Shown here piece after piece: positions 5,581 to 13,483 of a DNA stretch of 14,563 bases (positions are counted from its first letter, which is position 1; every line of letters starts with the position of its first letter). This stretch comes from Candidatus Dormiibacterota bacterium (GTDB taxonomy: Bacteria; Chloroflexota; Dormibacteria; Aeolococcales; Bog-877): positions 1-14,563 of the forward strand of contig JASHRA010000245.1 of NCBI GenBank assembly GCA_030038765.1, in the 5' to 3' direction. Both the position numbers and the translations under genes were made by a program. Below the pieces are notes generated by a model that saw nothing but the letters and a program-made list of their open reading frames with translations, was not told the origin of the DNA and ran no database searches.

Positions 5581-7270
5581 CCAAGCCGCCGAGGGAGCGC
5601 CCCTGGAGATCACCGACGAGGGCCTGCGTGAGGGCCTGGAGCGGGCCCGTGCCCGCCTCGTGGAGCACCGGGAGACGATCAACCAGCTGAACGTCTTCCC
5701 CGTCCCCGACGGGGACACCGGGAGCAACCTCCAGCTCACCGTCGAGGCCGCCTGGCAGGAGGTGCGACGGCTGCCCCGAGGGGCGGGCGTGGGGGAGGTG
5801 GCCCGGGCCGCCGCCCACGGGGCGCTGATGGGCGCCCGGGGCAACTCCGGCGTCATCCTCTCCCAGGTCCTGCGCGGCTTCGCCGCCCGCTCCGAGGGCC
5901 AGGCCCGGCTCGACGCGGCGGCGCTCTGCGACGCCCTCCAGGAGGGCTCCCAGGCCGCCTACCGGGCGGTCAAGCGGCCCGTGGAGGGGACCATGCTGAC
6001 CGTGATCAGGGACGCCGCCGAGGCGGCCTCCGGCGCGCTCTCGCGGCGGCTCCCGCTCCCCCGCGTGCTGGAGGCCATGGTGGCCGAGGCCTGGGCCGAG
6101 GTGGAGCGCACCCAGGAGCAGATGGAGCTGCTGCGCCAGGCGGGCGTCGTCGACGCCGGCGGCTTCGGCCTGGCGGTGCTCCTGACGGCCCTGGCCGAGC
6201 CCATCACCGGTCCCTCGGGCTGGCCCTCGGAGCTGGACGGCGAGCTGGCCCTGGAGGAGGAGGCGGAGCTTCCCTCGGAGGCCCGCGGCGCGGCCGCGGC
6301 CAGCGCTCCCGAGCAGGGCTTCGGCTACTGCACCGAGTTCATCCTGCTGGACTCAGAGCTCGAGCCGGCCGAGCTCCGCCGGCGGCTCGGGGCCGAGGCC
6401 GAGGAGGACTCGGCGCTGGTGGTGGGGGACCCCGGCCTGGTCCACGTCCACGTCCACACCCGGGCCCCCTGGGAGCTGCTGGGGGCCGCCGCCGGGCTGG
6501 GCCGGATCGAGCGACTCAAGGTCGAGGACATGACCGAGCAGCACCGCCAGCTGCGTCGCGCCGGACGCCGCCCCGAGGGGCGAGAGAGGGAGCCCAAGCC
6601 GTCCCTACCCAGGGTCCCCCTGGGGGTGGTGCTGGTGGCCCGCGGCGAGGGCTTCCGCCAGCTGCTGCTGGGGCTCGGGGCCTCGGCCGTGGTCGAGGGC
6701 GGGCAGTCGGCCAATCCCTCCACCGAGCAGCTGCTGGCGGGGGTGCGCCAGGCCCGCGCCCGCCAGGCCCTGCTCCTGCCCAACAACCCCAACGCCATCA
6801 TGGTCGCGGAGCAGGCCGTCGGGACCGCCCCGGAGCGGCTGGCGGTGGTGCCCAGCCGGAACCTGCCCCAGGGCATCGCCGCCCTGCTCGCCTTCGACCC
6901 CGAGGCCGACCTCGCGCTCAACCGCCGGCGCATGGAGCAGGCCCTGGAGGGGGTGCACGCGATCGAGGTCACGGTGGCCCAGCGGGACAGCCGGATGGGT
7001 CCGCGCCAGATCCGCGAGGGGGAGTACCTGGCCCTGCTCGACGGCGACCTCGCCAGCTCCGGCCCGGAGCTGGAGGAGGTGGTGTTGGAGGCCCTGGCGG
7101 CGCTCCCCGCCGGCTCGGTGGAGGTGGTCACGCTGTACCGGGGGGAGGGCGTCCAGGAGGGGGTGGCCGAGAGCCTGGAGCGGGCCCTCCGCGGCCGCTT
7201 CCCGGAGCTCGAGGTGGAGCGGCACGACGGGGGTCAGCCGCTCTACCCCTTCATCATCTCGGCGGAGTAG
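5567..7270 (+). CDS. fakA: DAK2-domain fatty acid kinase FakA-like protein
   Basis: A 567-aa protein of the DhaL/DAK2-DegV-associated kinase type. FakA phosphorylates fatty acids held by a DegV/FakB partner, giving acyl phosphate for phospholipid synthesis. The N-terminal DhaL-like ATP/Mg domain shows NVFPVPDGDTGSNL (~42-55), GARGNSGVILSQVLRG (~89-104), VEGTMLTVIRDAAEAA and VDAGGFGL. The middle and C-terminal domains show GYCTEFILL, VHVHVHTRAPWELL, GVVLVARGEG, GGQSANPST (usually GGQTMNPST), LLPNNPNAIM and VVPSRNLPQG. The ATG start has GAGG (5557-5560) six bases upstream. A degV gene follows after 14 bases, completing the kinase pair. Early members were called DAK phosphatase or YloV. Lipid specificity is not readable from sequence. 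Confidence 0.87.
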   Translation: MAAADQAAEGAPLEITDEGLREGLERARARLVEHRETINQLNVFPVPDGDTGSNLQLTVEAAWQEVRRLPRGAGVGEVARAAAHGALMGARGNSGVILSQVLRGFAARSEGQARLDAAALCDALQEGSQAAYRAVKRPVEGTMLTVIRDAAEAASGALSRRLPLPRVLEAMVAEAWAEVERTQEQMELLRQAGVVDAGGFGLAVLLTALAEPITGPSGWPSELDGELALEEEAELPSEARGAAAASAPEQGFGYCTEFILLDSELEPAELRRRLGAEAEEDSALVVGDPGLVHVHVHTRAPWELLGAAAGLGRIERLKVEDMTEQHRQLRRAGRRPEGREREPKPSLPRVPLGVVLVARGEGFRQLLLGLGASAVVEGGQSANPSTEQLLAGVRQARARQALLLPNNPNAIMVAEQAVGTAPERLAVVPSRNLPQGIAALLAFDPEADLALNRRRMEQALEGVHAIEVTVAQRDSRMGPRQIREGEYLALLDGDLASSGPELEEVVLEALAALPAGSVEVVTLYRGEGVQEGVAESLERALRGRFPELEVERHDGGQPLYPFIISAE

Positions 7271-7284
7271 TCGGGAGCCCCCGG

Positions 7285-8130
7285 GTGGCGGTCCGCATCG
7301 TCACCGACAGCACCTGCGACCTGCCCCCGCAGCTGCGCGGGCGGGCCGGGGTGGTCACGGTCCCCCTCCGGCTCCACTTCGGGGACCAGGAGTTCCGCGA
7401 CCGGGTCGACCTCGACGACGACCAGTTCCTGCGCCGACTCGCCCAGGCCCGGGTGCCCCCCCGCACCTCACAGCCCCCGCCGGGCGAGTTCGAGGCCGCC
7501 TACCGGGAGCTGCTGCGCCGCCCCGGGGACGAGGTCGTCTCGATCCACATCGCGGCTGCGCTGAGCGGCACCTGCGGCTCCGCCAGCGCCGCCGCCGCCG
7601 CCGTCGACCCGGAGCGGATCCGGGTCGTGGACAGCCGCTCGGTCAGCCTCGGCACCGGCTTCCAGGTCCTGGCCGCGATCGAGCTCGCGGCCGGGGGCTG
7701 CCCCGCCGCCGAGATCGCCCAGCGCCTGGCGACGATGCCCGGCAGGATCGGCATCCTCTGCCTCCTCGACACCCTGCGCTACCTGCAGCTGGGGGGCAGG
7801 ATCGGCAAGGTCCAGGCCCTCCTGGGCGGCGCCCTCTCCATCAAGCCGCTGATCAGCCTCGGCGACCAGGGCGCGGTGGTCCCGGTGGGCCGGGTCCGGA
7901 GCCGCGCGGCGGGGATGCGGCGCCTCGGCGAGCTGCTCCTGGAGCACCGCCCCCTGGCCCGGCTGGGGATCCTCTACGTGGGCGACCGCGACGACGCCGC
8001 CCGCCTCGCCGCCGACGCTCGGCGGACCTATCCCGGCGTGGACGTCATGGTCCAGCACGCCAGCCCGGTGCTGAGCACCCACTGCGGCCCGGGAACCTTG
8101 GCCTACTGCTACCTTGAGTCCGGCGCCTAG
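7285..8130 (+). CDS. DegV family fatty-acid-binding protein (FakB-like)
   Basis: A 281-aa DegV protein, expected to bind a single fatty acid and present its carboxylate to FakA. Motifs in order are VRIVTDSTCDLPPQ, TSQPPPGEF (~61-69), SGTCGSA (~94-100), VVDSRSVSLGTG, LDTLRYLQLGGRIGKVQALLGG (~161-182), LSIKPLI and the terminal CGPGTLAY. The TSQ and SGT segments are the ones that contact the fatty-acid carboxylate in studied members. The start is GTG with GGGAG (7273-7277) seven bases upstream. Genomes often carry several degV genes of differing chain preference. The one beside fakA is the natural first candidate for its partner. Its end overlaps the recG start. Confidence 0.9.
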   Translation: MAVRIVTDSTCDLPPQLRGRAGVVTVPLRLHFGDQEFRDRVDLDDDQFLRRLAQARVPPRTSQPPPGEFEAAYRELLRRPGDEVVSIHIAAALSGTCGSASAAAAAVDPERIRVVDSRSVSLGTGFQVLAAIELAAGGCPAAEIAQRLATMPGRIGILCLLDTLRYLQLGGRIGKVQALLGGALSIKPLISLGDQGAVVPVGRVRSRAAGMRRLGELLLEHRPLARLGILYVGDRDDAARLAADARRTYPGVDVMVQHASPVLSTHCGPGTLAYCYLESGA

Positions 8131-10213
8131 CCCGGCCCGGAGCGGGCCCCGGGACCGCCTCGCCGGACTGGGCCTGGACGCTCCCCTGGGCCAGGTGCCG
8201 CGGCTGGCCGCAGCCCACCTGCAGGCCCTGCGCCGCCTGGGCCTGGTGTCGGTGCGCGACCTGCTCTGGTACCGCCCCCGCCGCTACGACGACCAGCGCC
8301 AGCGGCTCAGCCTGGCGCAGCTCCAGGCCGGGGTCGCGGCCACGGTCGAGGTGGAGCTGCTCGACGTCCGCCAGCGGCGGGCACGCTGGCGCGCGCTGCA
8401 GCTGGTGGAGGCCCGGGTCGGGGATGAGAGCGGGCAGCTGGCGGTGGTCTGGTTCAACCAGCCCCACCTCAGCCGGCTGCTCCATCCCGGCGCCCGCCTG
8501 CTGCTCCACGGCAAGGCGGTGCGGCGGCAGGACGGACGGCTCCAGCTGCGCAATCCCCAGGTGGAGCTGGAGCGGCGCACTCCCGCCCCCGCCAGCGTGG
8601 GCGTCATCGCCCCCACCTACCCCGAGACCCAGGGGGTGCGCTCGAGCTGGCTCCGGCCCCTGGTGCGGCTGCTGCTGCCCCTGGCCCGCGACATCGTCGA
8701 CCCCCTGCCCGCCGAGCTGGTGCGGCGGGAGCGGCTGGCGCCCCTGGCCCGGGCGGTCCACGACATCCACTTCCCGGGCGACGAGCAGGCGCGGCGGGAG
8801 GCGGAGCAGCGCTTCGGCTTCGAGGAGCTGCTCTACCCCCAGCTGGCGGCCCTGCTGGCCCGGCGCCAGCGCCTACGCCGGGCCGGGGTCCGCTCCCCCT
8901 ACAGCATCCCCGTGGCCCGTGAGTTCCGCGACAGCCTGCCCTTCGAACTGACCCAGGACCAGCGCCGGGCGGCCCACGAGGTGCTCACCGACATGGACCG
9001 CCCCGCGCCCATGAACCGCCTGCTCCAGGGCGACGTGGGCTCGGGCAAGACGGTGGTGGCCGCGATGGCGGCGAGGATGGCGATCGCGGCCCGGCACCAG
9101 GTGGTGCTGATGGCCCCCACCGAGATCCTGGCCCGGCAGCACTTCGCGACCATGCGCGACCTCCTCTCGAGGTTCGAGATCTGGCCCCGACTGCTGGTCG
9201 GGAGCACCCGGGTCCGGGAGCGGCGCGAGGTCCTGGGCGGGCTCGCCAGCGGGGCCGATCGCCTCCTCGTCGGGACCCACGCCCTGATCGAGGACGACGT
9301 GCTCCTGCCCGACCTGGGCCTCTGCATCATCGACGAGCAGCACCGCTTCGGGGTGGCCCAGCGCCACCGCCTGCTGGAGAAGGCGCGGGTCAGTCCCGAC
9401 TTCCTCTCCATGACCGCGACCCCCATCCCCCGCTCCCTGCAGCGGACCCTCTACGGGGACCTCGACGTCAGCGAGATCCGGCACCTGCCCCCGGGGCGGG
9501 TGCCGGTCGAGACCCGCCTGGTGGAGCCGGAGGGGCGGGAGGACGCCTACCGCTTCATCCGCGCCCAGGTGGCCGGGGGGCGCCAGGGCTTCGTCATCTG
9601 CCCCCTGGTCGAGGACACCCCGGCCCAGGAGGCCATCTCCGCCACCGCCGAGTACGAGCGTCTGCGCACCGAGGTCTTCCCCGACCTCCGCCTCACCCTG
9701 GTCCACGGCCGCCTCGGGGGGCGGGAGAAGGCGGCCCGCATGGAGGCCTTCGCCGAGGGGCGCTTCGACCTCCTGGTCGCCACCAGCGTGGTCGAGGTGG
9801 GGGTGGACGTGGCCAACGCCACGGTCATGGCCGTCGAGGGGGCAGAGCACTTCGGCCTGGCCCAGCTGCACCAGTTCCGGGGCCGCATCGGGCGGGGCCA
9901 GCACGCCTCCCACATGCTGCTCTTCTCCAGCGCCGACGACAGCGCCGCCCGCAGCCGGCTGGAGGAGCTCTGCTCCCACAGCGACGGCTTCGAGCTGGCC
10001 GAGATCGACCTCCGCCAGCGCGGTCCCGGCGACCCCTACGGCCTCCGCCAGCACGGCCTTCCCGAGATCCAGGTCGCGGACCTTCTGAACGAGGCCCTGC
10101 GCCGCCGGGCGGCCGCCGCGGCGGAGACCCTGCTGGACCGGGACCCGGAGCTGCGCGACCCCGCCCTGCGCCAGCAGATGCGCCGCTACCAGGTGGTCTT
10201 CGACTTCGACTGA
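8114..10213 (+). CDS. recG: ATP-dependent DNA helicase RecG
   Basis: Branch-migration helicase that reverses stalled forks and processes recombination junctions. The 699-aa length matches the family. The N-terminal wedge/OB region (~20-155) includes LDAPLGQVPRLAAAHLQALR and SVRDLLWYRPRRYDD, aligning with the RecG N-terminus. Helicase motifs are Walker A GDVGSGKT (306-313), DEQH box DEQHRFG (407-413), SMTATPIPR (432-440), TSVVEVGVDV (~558-567) and the RecG signature HFGLAQLHQFRGRIGRG (~579-595). The start is TTG 8114, overlapping degV by 17 bases with no clear Shine-Dalgarno, so translation is probably coupled. The next in-frame start (GTG 8195) would cut off conserved sequence. rsmD follows after eight bases. 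Confidence 0.96.
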   Translation: MSPAPSPARSGPRDRLAGLGLDAPLGQVPRLAAAHLQALRRLGLVSVRDLLWYRPRRYDDQRQRLSLAQLQAGVAATVEVELLDVRQRRARWRALQLVEARVGDESGQLAVVWFNQPHLSRLLHPGARLLLHGKAVRRQDGRLQLRNPQVELERRTPAPASVGVIAPTYPETQGVRSSWLRPLVRLLLPLARDIVDPLPAELVRRERLAPLARAVHDIHFPGDEQARREAEQRFGFEELLYPQLAALLARRQRLRRAGVRSPYSIPVAREFRDSLPFELTQDQRRAAHEVLTDMDRPAPMNRLLQGDVGSGKTVVAAMAARMAIAARHQVVLMAPTEILARQHFATMRDLLSRFEIWPRLLVGSTRVRERREVLGGLASGADRLLVGTHALIEDDVLLPDLGLCIIDEQHRFGVAQRHRLLEKARVSPDFLSMTATPIPRSLQRTLYGDLDVSEIRHLPPGRVPVETRLVEPEGREDAYRFIRAQVAGGRQGFVICPLVEDTPAQEAISATAEYERLRTEVFPDLRLTLVHGRLGGREKAARMEAFAEGRFDLLVATSVVEVGVDVANATVMAVEGAEHFGLAQLHQFRGRIGRGQHASHMLLFSSADDSAARSRLEELCSHSDGFELAEIDLRQRGPGDPYGLRQHGLPEIQVADLLNEALRRRAAAAAETLLDRDPELRDPALRQQMRRYQVVFDFD

Positions 10214-10221
10214 GGCTCCCG

Positions 10222-10866
10222 GTGAGAGCCCCCGCCTGCCATCCTTTCTGGGTGAGCCAGCAGCGGCGCCGGCCCTCGCCGCGGATGGGCCGGGGGGCCC
10301 GTCTCACCGGTGGCGAGGGCGCCGGGCGCCGCCTCCTGACCCTGGAGGGTGAGGGGCTCCGGGCCAGCTCGGCGCTGGTGCGGGCGGCGCTCTTCAACAT
10401 CGTCGGCGAGCAGGTGCCCGGGGCCGAGGTGCTGGACCTCTTCTCCGGGATCGGCAGCCTGGGGCTGGAGGCGCTCTCCCGGGGGGCGGGCCGGGTCACC
10501 TTCGTCGAGCTCCAGCGGCGCCGGGCGGAGCTGATCCGGGCCAACCTCCAGGCCCTCGGCTGGGAGGGCCGGGCCGAGATCCTCACCGCCGACGTCCGCA
10601 CCTTCCTCCGCTCCCGCCCGGAGACGGTGCTGCGGGCCCGCCTCGCCATCCTCGACCCCCCCTTCCTGGAGACCGGGCCCGAGGACGGGCTGCAGGCCCT
10701 GCGCCTGCTCGGCGAGCGGGCCCAGGCGAGCCCCCAGTGGGAGCCCACGGTGGTCCTGGAGCGGCACCGCCGGCTCCAGGTCCCGGATCGGGTCGGGGCG
10801 CTAAATTGCGTCCGTACGGCGGCCTACGGCACCAGCGTCCTCTCCTTCTACCGGAGGCTCCCATGA
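10222..10866 (+). CDS. rsmD: 16S rRNA (guanine(966)-N(2))-methyltransferase RsmD
   Basis: SAM-dependent methyltransferase that modifies G966 of 16S rRNA (E. coli numbering). The SAM-binding motif I is VLDLFSGIGSLGLEALSRGA (~70-89), close to the family's VLDLFAGSGALGIEALSRGA, and the catalytic DPPF lies at ~145-148. The N-terminal LRASSALVRAALFNIVG corresponds to TRPTsdrvREALFNIL, with RPT changed to RAS. The start is GTG 10222, with GAGG (10212-10215) six bases upstream. GTG 10252 and ATG 10285 are in frame, and the last best matches the length of typical RsmD N-termini, so the true start is open. The stop overlaps the coaD start (ATGA). Adjacency to coaD is a classic conserved pairing. Confidence 0.9.
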   Translation: MRAPACHPFWVSQQRRRPSPRMGRGARLTGGEGAGRRLLTLEGEGLRASSALVRAALFNIVGEQVPGAEVLDLFSGIGSLGLEALSRGAGRVTFVELQRRRAELIRANLQALGWEGRAEILTADVRTFLRSRPETVLRARLAILDPPFLETGPEDGLQALRLLGERAQASPQWEPTVVLERHRRLQVPDRVGALNCVRTAAYGTSVLSFYRRLP

Positions 10867-11369
10867 CGGCGGCGGTCTACCCTGGCAGCTTCGACCCCGT
10901 CCACAGCGGCCACCTGGACGTGATCCTGCGGGCCCGGGAGATCTTCGAGCGGGTCGTGGTCGGCGTCCTCGACAACGACCAGAAGCGCTACCTCTTCAGC
11001 GTCGAGGAGCGGGTCGAGCTGATCCGCCAGAGCCTGGGGGCGGCGACCGACATCGGCGTGCGCCCCTTCTCCGGCCTGGCCGTGGAGTTCGCCAACCAGG
11101 AGCGCGCGGGCGTCATCATCCGCGGCCTGCGGGCCGTCTCCGACCTCGACAGCGAGTTCCAGATGGCGCTCATGAACCGCCGCCTCGAGCCCCGGGTGCA
11201 CACCGTCTTCCTCACCACCGGCTTCGCCAACGTCTTCCTCAGCTCCTCCATCCTGAAGGACGTGTGCGCTCACGGCGGAGGCATCGAGGGGCTCTGCCCG
11301 CCGGTGGTGGAGGCGGCCCTGCGGGCGCGGCTGGCCCCGGTGCCGGCGGCCCCGGCCCGGAACGGCTAG
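10863..11369 (+). CDS. coaD: phosphopantetheine adenylyltransferase CoaD
   Basis: Transfers AMP from ATP to 4'-phosphopantetheine, the penultimate step of coenzyme A synthesis. The 168-aa length is normal. The nucleotidyltransferase HxGH motif is AVYPGSFDPVHSGHLDV (H14, H17). IIRGLRAVSDLDSEFQMALMN (~85-105) is the family's conserved substrate-binding block, and LSSSILKDVCAHGG (~126-139) is the C-terminal (I)SSS motif. ATG overlaps the rsmD stop by four bases, with GGAGG (10853-10857) five bases upstream. CoA is the donor of the phosphopantetheine arm needed by the ACP encoded 2.1 kb downstream. Confidence 0.97.
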   Translation: MTAAVYPGSFDPVHSGHLDVILRAREIFERVVVGVLDNDQKRYLFSVEERVELIRQSLGAATDIGVRPFSGLAVEFANQERAGVIIRGLRAVSDLDSEFQMALMNRRLEPRVHTVFLTTGFANVFLSSSILKDVCAHGGGIEGLCPPVVEAALRARLAPVPAAPARNG

Positions 11370-11379
11370 AGGAGGCAAC

Positions 11380-11907
11380 ATGCCCGAGCAGGAAGAGGAG
11401 TTCGAACCGGCTCCCGAGACCATCTCCATCTTCGACGTCCTGGACCGCCTGGAGGGGCTGGTGAACCAGAGCCGCCGCCTCCCCCTCACCTCCAGCATCG
11501 TCATCAGCGAGGAGGAGATCCTGGAGGCCCTGGACCAGATCCGGATGTCGCTCCCGGACGAGATCCGGGAGGCGCGCATGGTGCTGGAGAACCGGGAGTC
11601 CCGGCTGCGCGAGGCGAAGGAGCAGGCAGAGCAGACCCTCCTCGCCGCCCAGGAGCGCGCCGACCGCCTCACCGACGAGCACGAGGTGACGCGCCGGGCC
11701 AGCGCCGAGGCCGACCGGCTGCTGAGCGAGGCCCGCGACCGCAGCCGCAAGCTGCGCCGCGAGACCGACGACTACATCCGCGACCGCATGGAGGAGCTGG
11801 AGTCCGAGCTGAGCTCGGCCCTGGCCCAGGTGCGGCGCGGCATCGAGACCCTGGAGCCCGCCTCGGAGGAGACGGAGCGGCCCAAGTCGAGGGGCCGCCG
11901 GCGGTAG
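11380..11907 (+). CDS. DivIVA-like coiled-coil protein
   Basis: A 175-aa, highly charged protein with no signal peptide or membrane segment. Residues ~15-60 form a short conserved-looking head (IFDVLDRLEGLVNQSRRLP, then SEEEILEALDQIRMSLPDEI). Residues ~62-155 are a long, nearly uninterrupted predicted coiled coil rich in E, R, A and L. The tail is basic (SRGRRR). Actinobacterial genomes carry a similar gene between coaD and rpmF, annotated as cell division initiation (DivIVA-related) protein or ATP synthase F0 subunit B-like, and I assign it by that resemblance plus position. ATG is preceded by AGAGGAGG (11368-11375). A cytoskeletal or polar-scaffold role is inference. It is not a real ATP synthase subunit, since it lacks the membrane anchor. 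Confidence 0.75.
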   Translation: MPEQEEEFEPAPETISIFDVLDRLEGLVNQSRRLPLTSSIVISEEEILEALDQIRMSLPDEIREARMVLENRESRLREAKEQAEQTLLAAQERADRLTDEHEVTRRASAEADRLLSEARDRSRKLRRETDDYIRDRMEELESELSSALAQVRRGIETLEPASEETERPKSRGRRR

Positions 11908-11920
11908 GCGCCGGCGCCCC

Positions 11921-11929
11921 TGCTAGACT
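11921..11929 (+). promoter_or_regulatory. extended -10 promoter element of rpmF
   Basis: TGCTAGACT is a TGn-extended -10 (TAGACT 11924-11929) in the 33-bp gap before rpmF. Initiation six to eight bases later would leave only about 4-6 bases before the rpmF ATG, which has no Shine-Dalgarno. This suggests leaderless or near-leaderless translation. No -35 box. Confidence 0.4.
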
Positions 11930-11940
11930 CCCTTCCCGTC

Positions 11941-12117
11941 ATGGCACTGCCGAAGGAACGCGTCCCCAAGGCCCGGCGCGACCGGCGCCGCTCCCACCTG
12001 GCGCTGGAGGGACCGGCCCTCTCGCCCTGCCCCAGGTGCCGCCACCCCCGCCGTCCCCACACCGTCTGCCCCAACTGCGGCCAGTACAAGGGACGCGAGG
12101 TCATCGCCACCGAGTGA
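11941..12117 (+). CDS. rpmF: 50S ribosomal protein bL32
   Basis: A 58-aa large-subunit ribosomal protein. The start MALPKERVPKARRDRRRSHL is the typical basic N-terminus of bL32. CPRC (30-33) and CPNC (43-46) form the zinc ribbon, so this is the C+ form, like the bL28 in this window. The closing CPNCGQYKGREVI is diagnostic. The ATG at 11941 lacks a visible Shine-Dalgarno and lies 11 bases after a putative -10, which suggests its own promoter. In many bacteria DUF177/yceD precedes and plsX follows rpmF. Here both are absent, and fabD begins 44 bases downstream. Confidence 0.96.
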   Translation: MALPKERVPKARRDRRRSHLALEGPALSPCPRCRHPRRPHTVCPNCGQYKGREVIATE

Positions 12118-12161
12118 CCCCGTCCCGGGCGGGCGCGCCAGCGCGAGCCTGAGCTGAGCTG

Positions 12162-13133
12162 ATGGGCTCGCCCGGCCCCGCCCTGCTCTTCCCCGGCCAG
12201 GGCGCCCAGGCGCCGGGCATGGGGCGCGAGCTGGTCCGGGAGGGCCGCGGGCGGGAGCTGCTGGAGCAGGCCCGCGACTCGGGCCTGGAGCTGGAGCGCC
12301 TGCTGCTGGAGGGGAGCCCCGAGGAGCTCCGCCCGACCCAGGTGGCCCAGCCCGCCCTCTACTTCACCGGGGTCACCCTGGGGCGGCTCCTGCTGGAGCT
12401 GGGGGTGGAGCCGGCGGCGGCCGCCGGCCACAGCCTCGGGGAGTACTGCGCCGTGGTCCTGGCCGGCGCGCTCAGCGCGGAGCAGGGGATGGGCCTGGTG
12501 CTGGAGCGGGGACGGCTCATGGCGGAGGCCCCGGAGGGCACCATGGCGGCGGTGCTGGGCCTGCGGCGAGAGCTCCTGGAGGCGGTCTGCGCCGAGGCCG
12601 GGGCGGCGCCCGAGTGCTGCGTCGTGGCCAACGACAACGCGCCCGGCCAGCTGGTCGTCTCGGGCAGCCGGCAGGGGGTGGAGCGGGCCTCGGCCCTGGC
12701 CCTGGAGCGGGGCGCCCGCAAGGTGGTGCCGCTCCGCGTCGGCGGCGCCTTCCACTCCCCCCTGATGGCGGAGGCGGCCCGGGCCTTCGCCCGCCTGGTG
12801 GACGGTCTCGAGATCGGGGAGCCCGCCTTCCCCGTGGGCGCCGGCCTCAGCGGCGGGCTCTCCCGGAGCGGGGCGGAGATCCGCGCCGCCCTCCGGGGCC
12901 AGCTGGAGGGACCGGTGCGCTGGACCGGGGTCACGGGGGCGCTGGCCGGGCTCCGGCCCTCCGCCTACCTGGAGTGCGGTCCCGGGACCACCCTCTCGGG
13001 CTTGCTGCGGCGCATCGTGCCGGGCGCGGAGGCGGTCGGGCTGGACTCGCCGGCGGCGGTGAGGGCCTGGGTGGCCGGCTCCGGGGAGGCGCGCCCGGCC
13101 AGCGGTGGCGCATCGTCTCCCCGCTTACAATGA
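12162..13133 (+). CDS. fabD: malonyl-CoA:ACP transacylase FabD
   Basis: Loads malonyl groups from malonyl-CoA onto ACP for fatty acid elongation. The 323-aa length is normal. Motifs are LLFPGQGAQ (~8-16), the nucleophile GHSLGEYCAV (Ser91), the carboxylate-binding arginine in LERGRLM (Arg116), NDNAPGQLVVSG (~158-168) and the catalytic histidine in GGAFHSPLM (His198). GQLEGPVRW and ECGPGTTLSGLLRRI mark the C-terminal part. The usual PVVSN-type segment reads PVGAG, a mild divergence. ATG 12162 has only weak upstream purines (GAGCTGAGCTG). The cognate ACP gene lies 350 bp downstream in the same direction. Confidence 0.95.
   Translation: MGSPGPALLFPGQGAQAPGMGRELVREGRGRELLEQARDSGLELERLLLEGSPEELRPTQVAQPALYFTGVTLGRLLLELGVEPAAAAGHSLGEYCAVVLAGALSAEQGMGLVLERGRLMAEAPEGTMAAVLGLRRELLEAVCAEAGAAPECCVVANDNAPGQLVVSGSRQGVERASALALERGARKVVPLRVGGAFHSPLMAEAARAFARLVDGLEIGEPAFPVGAGLSGGLSRSGAEIRAALRGQLEGPVRWTGVTGALAGLRPSAYLECGPGTTLSGLLRRIVPGAEAVGLDSPAAVRAWVAGSGEARPASGGASSPRLQ
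13126..13131 (+). promoter_or_regulatory. possible -10 for acpP at the end of fabD
   Basis: TACAAT overlaps the fabD stop and stands out in GC-rich sequence. It would give acpP a leader of about 345 bases. No -35 is recognised. A second A/T-rich spot (13308-13320, TTTACCGTATTG) is the only other promoter-like patch before acpP. Confidence 0.25.
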
Positions 13134-13483
13134 GGCCCAAATTGGCCTGGCTAGAACGCACGCCCGCGGCCGCGCCGCCCTCTCCGGGGGCCCGGCCGTG
13201 AGATCCTCCACACGTCGCCGCCGGGGTGCTGACCAGGGCGGCGCCTCCCCCTCGGCGGGGGCCCTGGGCGGCTCGCCAGAGCCAGCCAGCGCCGCCACCA
13301 CGTCAGGCTTTACCGTATTGCCCGGCGAGCGTCTCAGCGGTGCCGGCGCCGGCGGAGCGGAGGCTGCCACGGAGCGTCCGCCCCAGGGTGTCGGGGGTGC
13401 TGGCGCGTCGGCCACGGGGGGAGCGGCGGCGGCAGAACCGGACATCCAGCCGACGGCCAAAGGCCGTCCCAAGAGGGGAAGCG
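13134..13483. other. 350-bp gap between fabD and acpP without a supported gene
   Basis: Third codon positions here are clearly less G/C-biased than in the neighbouring genes in every frame, and translations are low-complexity Ala/Gly/Pro/Arg. A small hairpin AGGCC/GGCCT (13133-13137 with 13144-13148) sits at the fabD stop. A 23-codon frame starts ATG 13130, overlapping the fabD stop. A second open frame starts GTG 13198. Neither resembles a known protein. The region is long for this otherwise tightly packed window and may be an acpP leader or the site of lost fab genes. Confidence 0.5.

Noticed and set aside
8873..10054. 393-codon minus-strand frame antisense to recG
   Set aside because: It lies wholly inside the helicase domain of recG and shows repetitive Gly/Ala/Asp/Gln composition typical of a shadow frame.
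11380..11907. Annotation as ATP synthase F0 subunit B
   Set aside because: The resemblance is only generic coiled coil. There is no N-terminal membrane segment and no ATP synthase genes are nearby.
13226..13483. 86-residue N-terminal extension of ACP from GTG 13226
   Set aside because: The extension is Arg/Pro/Ala-rich with poor third-position GC, and the ACP has a well-placed ATG with GAGGGG at 13473-13478.
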